A stretch of 64,000 nucleotides of DNA, from NCBI GenBank assembly GCA_015075185.1, contig JABTUW010000004.1, forward strand, positions 124,001-188,000, written 5' to 3'. This stretch comes from Anaerolineales bacterium. GTDB lineage: Bacteria; Chloroflexota; Anaerolineae; 4572-78; J111. Numbering within the stretch: position 1 is the first letter of the stretch; each line of letters begins with the position of its first letter. The notes under the pieces were generated by a model. That model did not search any database and was not told the origin of the DNA. It saw nothing but the letters and a program-made list of their open reading frames with translations. This document shows, piece by piece, positions 25,016-33,540 of the stretch. The translations under genes were made by a program, and so were the position numbers.

Positions 25016-26668
25016 ATGAGAAAAAAACAAATGCGAGAGGTGGTGTTTCAACCTCGCACTTTCCGGGGTTTCCAGCGGGGAGTGAATCAAATTGCCGCGG
25101 CCATCCGCCCCACCTTAGGCCCCCGGCCTCGAATCGTAGCGATTCAACGCATCCTCGATCAGAGAATGCCGGAGATGCTCGACAATGGCGGGGTCATTGC
25201 CCAGCGGATCATTCAACTACCGGGCCGGGATGAAGACGTGGGGGCCATGTTCATTCGCGATATGCTCTGGCGTTTACACGACCAGGTTGGCGATGGCACG
25301 GCGACGGCGGCGGTGTTATTCCAGGCGATTTATAATGAAGGCGTGCGCTATCTCACCGCCGGGGGGAACGCCCGGCGCTTGCACGAATACCTGCAAAAAG
25401 GATTGAAAGTCATTCTCGACCAATTGTCCCGTATGACCGTCACCGCCAGCGGTAAAGAACAGTTGGCCCAGATTGCCGAGTCTATCTGCTACGATCCTGC
25501 CCTGGCTAAAATGATGGGCGAGATTTTCGATATCATCGGCGAGTACGGCCGGCTGGAAATCCGGCCTGGGCGGGGCCGCGAGCTGGAGCGCGAGTATGTG
25601 GAGGGCATGTATTGGGAACGTGGCCTGGTTTCGCGCGAAATGATCACGGATCGCAGCCGCAGCAGAACTGAGCTGGAAAACGCCGCCATCCTCATCAGCG
25701 ATCTGGACATTGAGCAGCCGCAGCAGCTCTTCCCAGCTCTGGAGGTTGCCTTAAGGGCCAAAATTGGGGCGCTGTTAATCGTGGCGAACAAGCTGTCCGG
25801 CAGCGCCATCGGTTTTTTGTTGGCGAACAAGAAACCGGAGCAATTTCAAGTAATGGCCGTCCAAACGCCTGGCTACGGCAAAGAGGAGCAAGCGGCTGCC
25901 CTGGAAGATTTGGCTGTTTTGACCGGCGGGCGGCCTTTTATCCAGGTAGCCGGCGACACGTTTGAGCCAATCAAAGTGGAGCATTTGGGGCAGGCCCGCC
26001 GGGTTTGGGCCGACCCGCGCAATTTTGGCATCATCGGTGGCAAAGGCGATCCGCGCCGTTTGCGCCGGCACATTGCCAGTCTGCGCACCGCTTACAATGG
26101 GACTGAAGATACGGCGCTGCAGGGTAAATTGTTAAGTCGAATTGGCAAACTGCTGGGCGGCTCGGCGACGCTCTGGATTGGCGGAGCTACCGAATTGGAA
26201 ATCAACGAACGCCGGGAGGTGGCCGAGCGAACGGCAGCAGCCATGCGCGGGGCGATGATGGAAGGTGTCATACCTGGCGGCGGTGTGGCCTTGTTAGCCT
26301 GCCGGCCGGCGCTGCAACAGCGACTTGAGCAAGCCACCGCTACCGATGAACGAGCCGCCTATCAGATTCTGCTGACTGCGCTGGCAGCGCCCCTGCGCAC
26401 CCTGGTCGGCAATGCGGGCTATGATCCCAGCGAGGTGATGGCTCAAATCAATCTAGCCGGGCCGGGTTATGGTTTTGATGTCGTTGCCGGACAGGTGGTC
26501 GAGATGAGGCAGGCCGGGATTTGCGATGCGACGGTGGTGCAGAAAACGATGGTTTATAATGCCATTTCCAGCGCTGCACTGGCCCTGACCATTGATGTTC
26601 TGGTGCATCGCGATGGTCAGCCTGAACACGCTGCCGTTCACAAGCCAGGAAAACGAAAGCGCTTATAA
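25016..26668 (+). CDS. divergent GroEL-like chaperonin paralogue
   Basis: A 550-residue group I chaperonin fold. Recognisable blocks are IRPTLGPRPRIV near 30-42, VGDGTATAAVLFQAI (Asp93, equivalent to GroEL Asp87), the apical-domain centre, and MEGVIPGGGVALL. Differences from GroEL matter: the position of Asp52 reads Gln in VAIQRIL, and that of the catalytic Asp398 (VEDALHATRAA in GroEL) is Arg405 in AERTAAAMRGAM. There is no Gly-Gly-Met tail; the end is basic (GKRKRL). No groES is adjacent. It is therefore probably a secondary chaperonin with weak or no ATP hydrolysis. Start ATG 25016 follows GGAG. Confidence 0.85.
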   Translation: MRKKQMREVVFQPRTFRGFQRGVNQIAAAIRPTLGPRPRIVAIQRILDQRMPEMLDNGGVIAQRIIQLPGRDEDVGAMFIRDMLWRLHDQVGDGTATAAVLFQAIYNEGVRYLTAGGNARRLHEYLQKGLKVILDQLSRMTVTASGKEQLAQIAESICYDPALAKMMGEIFDIIGEYGRLEIRPGRGRELEREYVEGMYWERGLVSREMITDRSRSRTELENAAILISDLDIEQPQQLFPALEVALRAKIGALLIVANKLSGSAIGFLLANKKPEQFQVMAVQTPGYGKEEQAAALEDLAVLTGGRPFIQVAGDTFEPIKVEHLGQARRVWADPRNFGIIGGKGDPRRLRRHIASLRTAYNGTEDTALQGKLLSRIGKLLGGSATLWIGGATELEINERREVAERTAAAMRGAMMEGVIPGGGVALLACRPALQQRLEQATATDERAAYQILLTALAAPLRTLVGNAGYDPSEVMAQINLAGPGYGFDVVAGQVVEMRQAGICDATVVQKTMVYNAISSAALALTIDVLVHRDGQPEHAAVHKPGKRKRL

Positions 26669-26699
26669 ATGTAAGTAAGTCCGTACATTATTCTTTCCC

Positions 26700-26731
26700 T
26701 GTCTACTGTCTACCGTCTACTGTCTACTGTT
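26700..26731. repeat. TCTACTGTCTAC word repeat
   Basis: Short tandem-like run of TCTACTG/TCTACCG words in the gap after the chaperonin gene. The complementary word GTAGATAG is repeated at 36320-36362 and 62932-62962. Confidence 0.55.
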
Positions 26732-26778
26732 TTAAGGAGGAAGCCGTTATCGCTACTACGACTGATGGGAGTCCAGAC

Positions 26779-27729
26779 ATGAGCCTGGATTCCGCCGAAG
26801 CCGAAATTCAAGACGTGGTTTATGTTCTGGCCGTAGCGCCCGACTTTGACCGGAGCAGTATCTGCTTCGCCGCCCGTGCCGCAGGATTGTTCCGCTCTGA
26901 CGATAGCGGCCGCACCTGGCAGGATGCCTATGCTTCTCTCAATCTGGACAGCCGGCTGCCTACCGCCGCCGTCGCCCTGTCGCCTCAATTCGAGACGGAC
27001 CGGACCGTCTTTGCTGGGGGGGTCGGAGCTATTCTGCGCTCAACAGATGGAGGTCGAAATTGGACCCTCGCCAATTTGCCCTCGCCTCCGCCGGTTGTCT
27101 CAACGCTGGCTGTCTCGCCGAATTATACGCAGGATGGCACGGTCTTTGCCGGGACGCTGGAAGATGGAGTCTTTCATTCCAATAACCGAGGTGAGCGTTG
27201 GGCCGCCTGGAACTTTGGCCTACTAGATTTGCATATCCTCGCCCTGGCCGTCTCCCCCGACTTTGCCAACGACGAAACCCTTTTTGTCGGCACTGACAGT
27301 GGCATCTACCGCAGCACCAACGGCGGGCGCGCCTGGCGTGAGGTTAATTTTCCGCTGGAGTGGGCCCCGGTTCTCAGCCTGGCCCTCTCGCCCGATTTTG
27401 CCAGCGACGGCGTTTTGTTTGCCGGGACCGAAGCAAACGGGCTTTTCCGCTCGGATGACCGGGGTCATTCCTGGAACAGGTTGGGGCAGGAGGTTATTAC
27501 CGACGCCGTCAACAGTATCCTGCTCTCGCCGGAATTCCCCGTCTCCGCCAGCGTACTGGTAATGGCCGGAGATGTCCTGCTTGTCTCGCGCGATGGCGGC
27601 CAATCCTGGGCCAACTGGGCCAATCTATCTCTGCCTCAGAACTTTACCGCCGTCGCCGCACCGCAGGGACTCACCCCCGGCGCTCCTTTGCTAATTGGCC
27701 TCTTGGATGGCCGAGTGCTGCACATCTGA
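26779..27729 (+). CDS. BNR/VPS10-like beta-propeller repeat protein
   Basis: A 316-residue protein with about six repeats of the type LAVSPDFANDETLFVGTDSGIYRSTNGGRAW, each containing an Asp-box-like S(T/D)(D/N)xGxxW. This is the pattern of sialidase-like (BNR) or VPS10-type propellers. There is no signal peptide. Start is ATG 26779 behind GGGAG; a stronger AAGGAGG at 26734-26740 has no ATG, GTG or TTG at normal spacing. Related proteins are often binding or scaffold proteins, or read as photosystem-stability-like propellers; no function can be given. The gene is alone between the chaperonin and convergent glycosyltransferases. Confidence 0.78.
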   Translation: MSLDSAEAEIQDVVYVLAVAPDFDRSSICFAARAAGLFRSDDSGRTWQDAYASLNLDSRLPTAAVALSPQFETDRTVFAGGVGAILRSTDGGRNWTLANLPSPPPVVSTLAVSPNYTQDGTVFAGTLEDGVFHSNNRGERWAAWNFGLLDLHILALAVSPDFANDETLFVGTDSGIYRSTNGGRAWREVNFPLEWAPVLSLALSPDFASDGVLFAGTEANGLFRSDDRGHSWNRLGQEVITDAVNSILLSPEFPVSASVLVMAGDVLLVSRDGGQSWANWANLSLPQNFTAVAAPQGLTPGAPLLIGLLDGRVLHI

Positions 27730-27806
27730 TTTGGCAATCAAAACCTGTGCTTCATTAATTGTACCCTGGCTTTATGCGCTCCAAACCCTGTGGCAGGCCA
27801 GACGAG

Positions 27807-28949
27807 TCAAATACGGGGCTTCATAAGCAATACCGATTGATAAACTTCTTCCAATTCATCTACCGCTCGCTGCCATGAAAACTTTTGGGCCTGAACCAGC
27901 CCCCGCCGTTTCAACTCCGCCTGTAATTCCCGATCGGCCAGAACTCGGCGGAGGGCTTGGTGTAGTGCCGCCGCGTCTGTCGGGTCAACCAGCAGCCCGG
28001 CCTCGCCAACTACTTCAGGCAGGCTGGAACTGATACTACTGACGACCGGCACGCCGCAAGCCATTGCTTCCAGGGGGGGTAAGCCAAAACCCTCAGAGAG
28101 TGAAGGAAAGACAAAAACCTCGGCCAGTTGATAAAAAGCGGGCAGGTCAGCCTCGGCCACATAGCCGGGGAAGATGACACGTTCCTCCAGCCCCAAAGCC
28201 TGTAAGCGTTGAAAAAACGACTCGTATAACCAGCCTTTTTTGCCAATCAATACCAGTTTCAAATCCGGCCAATTGGTCAGCAATGGTTGAAACGCCTCCA
28301 GCAGACGGCTAAGGTTTTTGCGCGGCTCGATGGTCCCTACGTTTAGGATAAATTTTTCAGGCAAGTGATACTGCTGTTTTATCCGGGCCAGGTTGGCCGG
28401 ATCGCTGATAGGTTGAAACGTCGGTGCGGGCGCTTCATAGATCACCTTGATTTTCGACTCCGGCAGGCCGTAATAGGCCATAGCATCCTGCTTCGACCAC
28501 TCCGACGGAGTCACAATCGCATCCGCAGCCCGCAGGTAGCGCGGCATAGCAAAGGTTAGATACCAGCGATTGTAGGGAAGATGATATTCCGGATAGCGCA
28601 GAAAGATAAGATCGTGTAGGGTGTAGACCGTCCGGGCATGCCGGAAATGGGCCAGGAGATGATTGGTCGCATGGAAAATATCTACCGCGCCAAAGGTTTC
28701 GTCCATGGGCCAGCGAGTCATCTGCGACAGCAGCACGCCCATTCGCCACGGCTTGTTGCCTACTTTCACTGTCCGGTAAGGCAGGTACCGGAGATAGTCA
28801 GGTAACTCAGCCTTGCCCTCGCGGTTGTAAAACAGCGAGAGTTGGTACTGGCTTTTGTATTCGGCCAGGGCGCGGGCAATCTCTCCGGCATATCGTCCCA
28901 GTCCGGCGTGTTTTTGGGCAGTTGGCGAAACGTCAAGACAAATGTGCAT
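27807..28949 (-). CDS. glycosyltransferase family 4 protein
   Basis: A retaining GT-B glycosyltransferase of about 380 residues. The N-terminal domain begins HICLDVSPTAQKHAGLGRYAGEIARAL; the C-terminal domain has ILNVGTIEPRKNLSRLLEAF and the donor-site ExxxxxxxE in SLSEGFGLPPLEAMACGVPVV. Start is set at ATG 28949, where homology begins; a further in-frame ATG at 29045 lies inside the upstream gene and would add 32 unrelated residues. It is cotranscribed with the gene upstream, a related enzyme. Together they probably add sugars to a surface polysaccharide or glycolipid; donor and acceptor unknown. Confidence 0.88.
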   Translation of the reverse strand: MHICLDVSPTAQKHAGLGRYAGEIARALAEYKSQYQLSLFYNREGKAELPDYLRYLPYRTVKVGNKPWRMGVLLSQMTRWPMDETFGAVDIFHATNHLLAHFRHARTVYTLHDLIFLRYPEYHLPYNRWYLTFAMPRYLRAADAIVTPSEWSKQDAMAYYGLPESKIKVIYEAPAPTFQPISDPANLARIKQQYHLPEKFILNVGTIEPRKNLSRLLEAFQPLLTNWPDLKLVLIGKKGWLYESFFQRLQALGLEERVIFPGYVAEADLPAFYQLAEVFVFPSLSEGFGLPPLEAMACGVPVVSSISSSLPEVVGEAGLLVDPTDAAALHQALRRVLADRELQAELKRRGLVQAQKFSWQRAVDELEEVYQSVLLMKPRI

Positions 28950-29022
28950 AGGGTAGGGTTGCAGCTCGCAGGTGGAAAGTTTATACTTCTCAGTGAAAGA
29001 GGCTGCGACTCTGCTGCTGTCT

Positions 29023-30165
29023 TCACTCCTCAATGATTTGCTCATACAAATTTAACAACTTCGTTGCCATCTCCGGCCAAGTAAAACAGCCTGCACGGGC
29101 TTGTCCAGCCTGAGCCAGTCGCCGGCTCAAGGTAGTGTCGGCCAGTACGTGGGTCATTGCCGCCGCCATCGCCTCAACATTTCTCGGATCAACCAACAAC
29201 CCGGCCTCGCCCACCACTTCCGGCAAGGCCGATTGGTTGGAGGCGACTACTGGGGTACCACAGGCCATCGCTTCCAGAACAGGCAGGCCGAAGCCTTCGT
29301 ATAGGGATGGATATACAAACAAACTGGCGGCGCTGTAAAGCGCCGGTAAATCGGCGTCGGCGACAAAGCCGAGAAAGTGAACCCGCTCTTCCACACCTTG
29401 CCGGGCCACCTCTGCAAAAATATTGGCGTAGTTCCAGCCTCTACTGCCGACAATCACCAGGACCGGGGCAGGGTCTAAGGCAGCAAAAGCTTGGATCAAC
29501 CTTTGATAATTTTTGCGGGGCTGGAGTGTGCCTACGCTTAAAATAAAGGGTTGTTGGCCCAGGTTATATTTCTGGCGGACTGCGCTTAGGCTGTTGGGTT
29601 CGGTCACCGGTTTAAAGTCTGCGGTGACGCCGTGATACAGTACCGATATTTTCTCCGGTGGCGTTTGGTAAAGCTCGATCAAATCCTGGCGGGTCGCCTC
29701 TGAAACGGCAATAACGTGGTCAGCTCGCTTGACCGAACGGGGAACCCACTGGTTCAGATGGTTGGTCATGCCCGGCATGACCGTTTCCGGCAGGTGCACA
29801 AAAGAGAGATCGTGGATCGTGACGATGGTTCGGGTGCCGGAACGGACCGGCGGCAGGAAAAAGTCGGTAGCGTGGAACAGGTCCAGCGGGCCGGTCCAGG
29901 TTTCAATTGGGAGGGGCAGGCGGAGCCGGTACCACAAGCGGGCCAGCCAGCGTTCCGTCAACCGGGTGGGACGCCAGGCAAAATTAGGGCCGGGCAGAGC
30001 CGGTTGAACCACTTTACCTGCGTCAGCCACAAACAGGTGAAATTGAGGGGCATCTATCTCAAGCGATGAGGCAGCCAGTGCCCTGACCAATTCTCGGCTG
30101 TAGCGCCCAATGCCGGCGGCTTGATGGACAGCCGCGGTGTAATCAATGCCAATACAAGCACCCAT
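29023..30165 (-). CDS. glycosyltransferase family 4 protein
   Basis: A 380-residue GT4 enzyme paralogous to the next gene. It starts IGIDYTAAVHQAAGIGRYSRELVRALA, and has TIHDLSFVHLPE, ILSVGTLQPRKNYQRLIQAF and the donor-site SLYEGFGLPVLEAMACGTPVVAS. Length and motifs are intact. A TTGTAA-16-TAAAAT promoter-like pair sits directly before the ATG on the minus strand, so the message may have a very short leader. Its last codons carry GAGGAG, which may help translation of the downstream gene. Confidence 0.88.
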   Translation of the reverse strand: MGACIGIDYTAAVHQAAGIGRYSRELVRALAASSLEIDAPQFHLFVADAGKVVQPALPGPNFAWRPTRLTERWLARLWYRLRLPLPIETWTGPLDLFHATDFFLPPVRSGTRTIVTIHDLSFVHLPETVMPGMTNHLNQWVPRSVKRADHVIAVSEATRQDLIELYQTPPEKISVLYHGVTADFKPVTEPNSLSAVRQKYNLGQQPFILSVGTLQPRKNYQRLIQAFAALDPAPVLVIVGSRGWNYANIFAEVARQGVEERVHFLGFVADADLPALYSAASLFVYPSLYEGFGLPVLEAMACGTPVVASNQSALPEVVGEAGLLVDPRNVEAMAAAMTHVLADTTLSRRLAQAGQARAGCFTWPEMATKLLNLYEQIIEE

Positions 30166-30239
30166 GCGCTCTGATTTTACACCACCTGGCCTGTTTTACA
30201 ATTCTAAAGTTTGGGCTGCACCCCGTACTCTTAGGATGC

Positions 30240-30267
30240 TTTACGATTCGCCAGAATGTGCTATAAT
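30240..30267 (+). promoter_or_regulatory. promoter for the Pro-rich hypothetical gene
   Basis: -35-like TTTACG (30240-30245), 16-bp spacer, -10 TATAAT (30262-30267) preceded by TGC. It leaves an mRNA leader of about 130 bases before the ATG at 30405. Confidence 0.6.
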
Positions 30268-30342
30268 CGAGTCAAAGTTTGGCCGATAATCCCAAAATAT
30301 AACTAAAGTAGTTCCAAGACTCAAATAAGTTCAAGCACAGTG

Positions 30343-30395
30343 CGTATGGGGTGATACGTAAAGTGAATGGGACACGTCCTACTCCATACGTATGG
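30343..30395 (+). promoter_or_regulatory. leader inverted repeat touching the ribosome site
   Basis: CGTATGG (30343-30349) is complementary to CCATACG (30384-30390), and CCATACGTATGG (30384-30395) is itself palindromic and runs into the GGAGG of the next gene. Alternative pairing could hide or free the ribosome site. Purely a sequence observation. Confidence 0.4.
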
Positions 30396-30404
30396 AGGTC
30401 GTAG

Positions 30405-31103
30405 ATGACAACCAGGCTAAAAATAGATTTATCGCAAGGCGTATTGGAGGTTGAGGGCAGCGAGACCTTTGTTAAGGCGATTTACATTGATTTTAAGGCT
30501 CATTTTGTGGAGCCAAACGGCCAGTCAGATGAGGCCGAGTCGCCGCTGACCCCCAGGTCCAAACGGGTGAAAACAGCGCGTAGCCCCAAAACCCGCTCCG
30601 AAACCGTTCCTCTGCCTGTTATACTTCCATCTCCTGTAGAGACCACCCCATCTGCCCCCGTAAAGGTCGAAGCGGTTGTCTCTGCCCCGCCTGAACCCGC
30701 GCCTCTACCACCCCCACCCGAACCGGCTCCCGAGCCTAAAGCGCCGGCCCCATCCTTACCTACCTATACTTTTATGCAGGACCTCAAGTTGGGCCATGCC
30801 GGCGATCGTCCTTCGCTGGTTGAATTTATGGATGCCAAGCTGCCTATTACCAATGAAGAGCGCAATCTGGTCTTTCTCTACTACTTGCAGCACATCCTCA
30901 AGGTCAAACCGATTACCCTGGATCATGTCTACACCTGCTACCGCGAGGCCAAAATCCGCGCCCCGCTGAATATCGAAAACAGCCTGCGCATGACCGCCGA
31001 ACACCGCGGCTGGATCAAAGCCAACCAGCATGGCTCGATGACTGTCACCTCCGACGGTAAGTTGTACGTGGAAAAGCAGTTACCCAAGAAAGTGAAAAAC
31101 TAA
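30405..31103 (+). CDS. hypothetical protein with Pro-rich linker
   Basis: Not recognised. The 232-residue protein has an N-terminal segment (1-35, TTRLKIDLSQGVLEVEGSE) that looks like a short beta domain, a basic then Pro/Glu/Ala-rich linker (about 45-120, including PPPPEPAPEPKAP), and a C-terminal helical domain (about 125-232) with FLYYLQHILKVKPITLDHVYTCYREAK and HRGWIKANQ...VTSDGKLYVE, suggestive of a winged-helix. No signal peptide or membrane segment. Start at ATG 30405 behind GGAGG. The DUF1786 gene follows by 86 bp, with a GC-rich hairpin repeat between them. A DNA- or protein-binding adaptor would fit but is a guess. Confidence 0.7.
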   Translation: MTTRLKIDLSQGVLEVEGSETFVKAIYIDFKAHFVEPNGQSDEAESPLTPRSKRVKTARSPKTRSETVPLPVILPSPVETTPSAPVKVEAVVSAPPEPAPLPPPPEPAPEPKAPAPSLPTYTFMQDLKLGHAGDRPSLVEFMDAKLPITNEERNLVFLYYLQHILKVKPITLDHVYTCYREAKIRAPLNIENSLRMTAEHRGWIKANQHGSMTVTSDGKLYVEKQLPKKVKN

Positions 31104-31107
31104 AACT

Positions 31108-31173
31108 GACCGCTGACCGAAGACCGCCGACCGCCGTTTTTTTCCGGCGGTCAGCCGTCGGCGGTCGGCAGTC
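31108..31173. repeat. ACCGCCGACC/CGGCGGTC hairpin repeat, intergenic copy
   Basis: GACCGCTGACCG, GACCGCCGACCGCCG, a T7 loop, then CGGCGGTC and CGTCGGCGGTCGGC. The halves are complementary and would form a long GC-rich hairpin. A closely similar 69-bp copy lies inside the ileS reading frame at 50120-50188. Confidence 0.75.
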
Positions 31174-31189
31174 ATTCCCAGGAGCGTCT

Positions 31190-32335
31190 ATGAAAATCCT
31201 CGCCGTGGATGTCGGCACCGGCACCCAGGATATTTTGTTGTTTGACAGCGATAAAGAAATTGAAAACTGCTACAAATTGGTCTTGCCCTCGCCTACAGTT
31301 ATGCTGGCCCAACAAATCCGGGCGGCCACCCGGCAGGGCACGGGAGTGCTCCTGCACGGGGTCCTGATGGGTGGAGGTCCCTGTGCCTGGGCTGCCCGCG
31401 ACCATGTTCAAGCCGGTTATCCGCTCTGGGTGACGCCCGACGCCGCCCGCACCTTTGACGACGATCTCAGCCGCGTGGCCGCTATGGGAGCGACGATTGT
31501 CAATGATGATGAAGCGGCGGCCCTTAACGATCAGGTAGTGCGTTTGAGGTTGGGCGACTTTGATTACGGAGCTATAGCGGCTGCCTTTGCCCGCTTTGGG
31601 GTGGATTTGGACCACAATCTGGATGCTATAGCCATCGCCGTCTTCGATCACGGCAACGCGCCGCCCGGCGTCAGCGACCGTCTCTTTCGCTTTGAGTACA
31701 TCGAGCGCTGTATCAGCCAGCGTAACAGCCTGGCCTCGTTTGCCTTTCCGGCCGACCGCGTACCTGAAATCATGACTCGCTTGCAAGCTGCAGCTCGCCT
31801 TGCCCGTGCGGCTCGGCCCGATTTGCCGGCGCTGCTGATGGATACTGCCCCGGCAGCCGTCCTCGGCGCGCTGGAAGATCCTCGCGTTGCCCAAACCCGG
31901 CCGGCGATTGTTGCCAACATCGGCAATTTCCACTGCCTGGCCTTTCGCCTGGGGCCGGCCACCGGCGACCCCCTGGGCGGCATCGAGGGCGTCTTTGAGC
32001 ACCACACCGGGGAAATCACGCCCCCCCAGCTTGAAGTCTACTTGCGGCGCTTGGCTCACGGCGACCTGACTCACACCGAAATCTTCGACAGCAACGGCCA
32101 CGGTGCAGCAATGTTTGCCAATTACGTCATTCCTCTTGATTTTCTCTCCGTTACCGGCCCCCGCCGCAACTTCTTGCACGGCTCGACCCTCCAGCCCTAC
32201 CTGGCGACCCCCTTTGGCGATATGATGCTGGCCGGTAGCTTTGGCCTGATTCGCGTCTGCGCCCACCTCATACCTGCCTGGACCGAGACAATTGAGGCGG
32301 CTTTGGCCGGGCAGGGCGGCAAAGCCCTCTGGTAA
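31190..32335 (+). CDS. DUF1786 family protein, ASKHA-like fold
   Basis: A 381-residue cytoplasmic protein. The N-terminus KILAVDVGTGTQDILLFDSD has the phosphate-1 pattern of the actin/sugar-kinase/Hsp70 superfamily, and IVANIGNFHCLAFRL could be a second phosphate loop. GVLMGGGPCAWAARDH and FEHHTGEI are also conserved in DUF1786 as I remember it. Start at ATG 31190 follows AGGAG. Function of the family is unestablished; in annotated genomes it has been loosely linked to pyruvate-formate-lyase activation, which I would not rely on. A kinase gene follows by 57 bp. Confidence 0.8.
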   Translation: MKILAVDVGTGTQDILLFDSDKEIENCYKLVLPSPTVMLAQQIRAATRQGTGVLLHGVLMGGGPCAWAARDHVQAGYPLWVTPDAARTFDDDLSRVAAMGATIVNDDEAAALNDQVVRLRLGDFDYGAIAAAFARFGVDLDHNLDAIAIAVFDHGNAPPGVSDRLFRFEYIERCISQRNSLASFAFPADRVPEIMTRLQAAARLARAARPDLPALLMDTAPAAVLGALEDPRVAQTRPAIVANIGNFHCLAFRLGPATGDPLGGIEGVFEHHTGEITPPQLEVYLRRLAHGDLTHTEIFDSNGHGAAMFANYVIPLDFLSVTGPRRNFLHGSTLQPYLATPFGDMMLAGSFGLIRVCAHLIPAWTETIEAALAGQGGKALW

Positions 32336-32392
32336 TATTTGCCAAAATTTTCAATTAGACGCATTGTTGTATAATTGGCTTGGAAGAAAATT

Positions 32393-33529
32393 ATGTCTTC
32401 ATCGGAAATACCTAGCCAATTTGCGCCGGCCGAACGCGCCCCTGGGGAGAAAATTGCCGCTCAGGCCCGCTACTTGCTCAATCTACCCCTGTTCGAGCGG
32501 CTTTTTAACGCTGTCCCCGACATAGTCTTGGTTGTCAACCAGCAGCGGCAAATTGTTTTTGCTAACCATAACCTGCTCAAAACGACGGGCCTGAACGACG
32601 ATGCAGCCATCATCGGCTTGCGGCCGGGCGAAGCGTTGGGCTGTGTTCACGCTTTTGAAACCCAGGGCGGCTGTGGCACCAGCGAGTTTTGTCAAACCTG
32701 CGGCGCAGTTGAAGCCCTCCTCTCCAGTTTGAAGGGCCGGGAAACCATCCAGGAGTGCCGGATTGCCCTCCAGAACGGCGACGCCCTTGATTTGCAGGTT
32801 TGGGCCACTCCGCTTACCCTGGACGGCGAGACCTTTTCCGTTTTTGCCGTCAAAGATATTAGCCACGAAAAACGCCGTCAGGCGCTGGAGCGCATCTTTT
32901 TGCATGACCTGTTGAATGTAGCCGGTGGGCTGCGCGGCTTTGCCAGCTTAATAACAGAAGCTACTCCGGCTGAATTAGAGACCATTACCGGCGCTCTCTC
33001 TCGCCTCTCCGGGCGTTTAATTGAGGAGATCAATACCCAGCGTGAACTGAACGCTGCCGAGAGTAACGAGTTGGTTGTTCACCCTACCAGGCTCGACTCA
33101 CAGACGCTTTTGCACGAGGTGCTGACGTTATACCAGCATCACGAGGCCGCCGGTGGGCGCGGCCTTGAACTTGATCCAAATGTTCCTTTCGTTTCCTTTA
33201 CCAGCGACCTCACCCTGCTGCAGCGGGTCATCGGCAACATGGTCAAGAATGCTTTGGAAGCCGCCGCCCCTGGTGAGATCGTCACCCTGTGCTGTACCAG
33301 TTACCCGGTTATGGTTGAATTCTGGGTTCATAACCCTGGTTACATGCCCCGCCAGATCCAGCTTCAGGTGTTTCAGCGCTCCTTCTCGACCAAGGGGACT
33401 GGCCGCGGCCTGGGTACTTACAGCATGAAGTTACTCGGCGAGCGTTATCTTAAAGGCCGTGTTTCCTTTACCTCCTCACCCGATCAGGGCACTGTCTTTC
33501 GCGCCAGCTTCCCTTTAACCCTGGACTGA
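32393..33529 (+). CDS. PAS sensor histidine kinase with cysteine motif
   Basis: A 378-residue soluble kinase; start set at ATG 32393. A PAS domain spans about 32-158. Inside it are four cysteines, Cys84, Cys94, Cys100 and Cys103 (EALGCVHAF...GGCGTSEFCQTCGAV), a spacing that could bind a metal, iron-sulfur cluster or heme, or react with oxidants. The HisKA-like box is FLHDLLNVAGGL with His171. The ATPase domain has N-box VIGNMVKNALEAA, a modified G1 (VHNPGYM in place of DNGPGI) and G2 GTGRGLGTYSMKLLGE. The kinase type is known from other bacteria; no partner regulator is adjacent. A GNAT gene begins 12 bp downstream. Confidence 0.87.
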   Translation: MSSSEIPSQFAPAERAPGEKIAAQARYLLNLPLFERLFNAVPDIVLVVNQQRQIVFANHNLLKTTGLNDDAAIIGLRPGEALGCVHAFETQGGCGTSEFCQTCGAVEALLSSLKGRETIQECRIALQNGDALDLQVWATPLTLDGETFSVFAVKDISHEKRRQALERIFLHDLLNVAGGLRGFASLITEATPAELETITGALSRLSGRLIEEINTQRELNAAESNELVVHPTRLDSQTLLHEVLTLYQHHEAAGGRGLELDPNVPFVSFTSDLTLLQRVIGNMVKNALEAAAPGEIVTLCCTSYPVMVEFWVHNPGYMPRQIQLQVFQRSFSTKGTGRGLGTYSMKLLGERYLKGRVSFTSSPDQGTVFRASFPLTLD

Positions 33530-33540
33530 AACCGCTGCCT

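Noticed and set aside
28950..29045. Extra 32 residues at the start of the downstream glycosyltransferase
   Set aside because: They overlap the stop of the upstream gene and do not match the conserved GT4 N-terminus, which starts at 28949.
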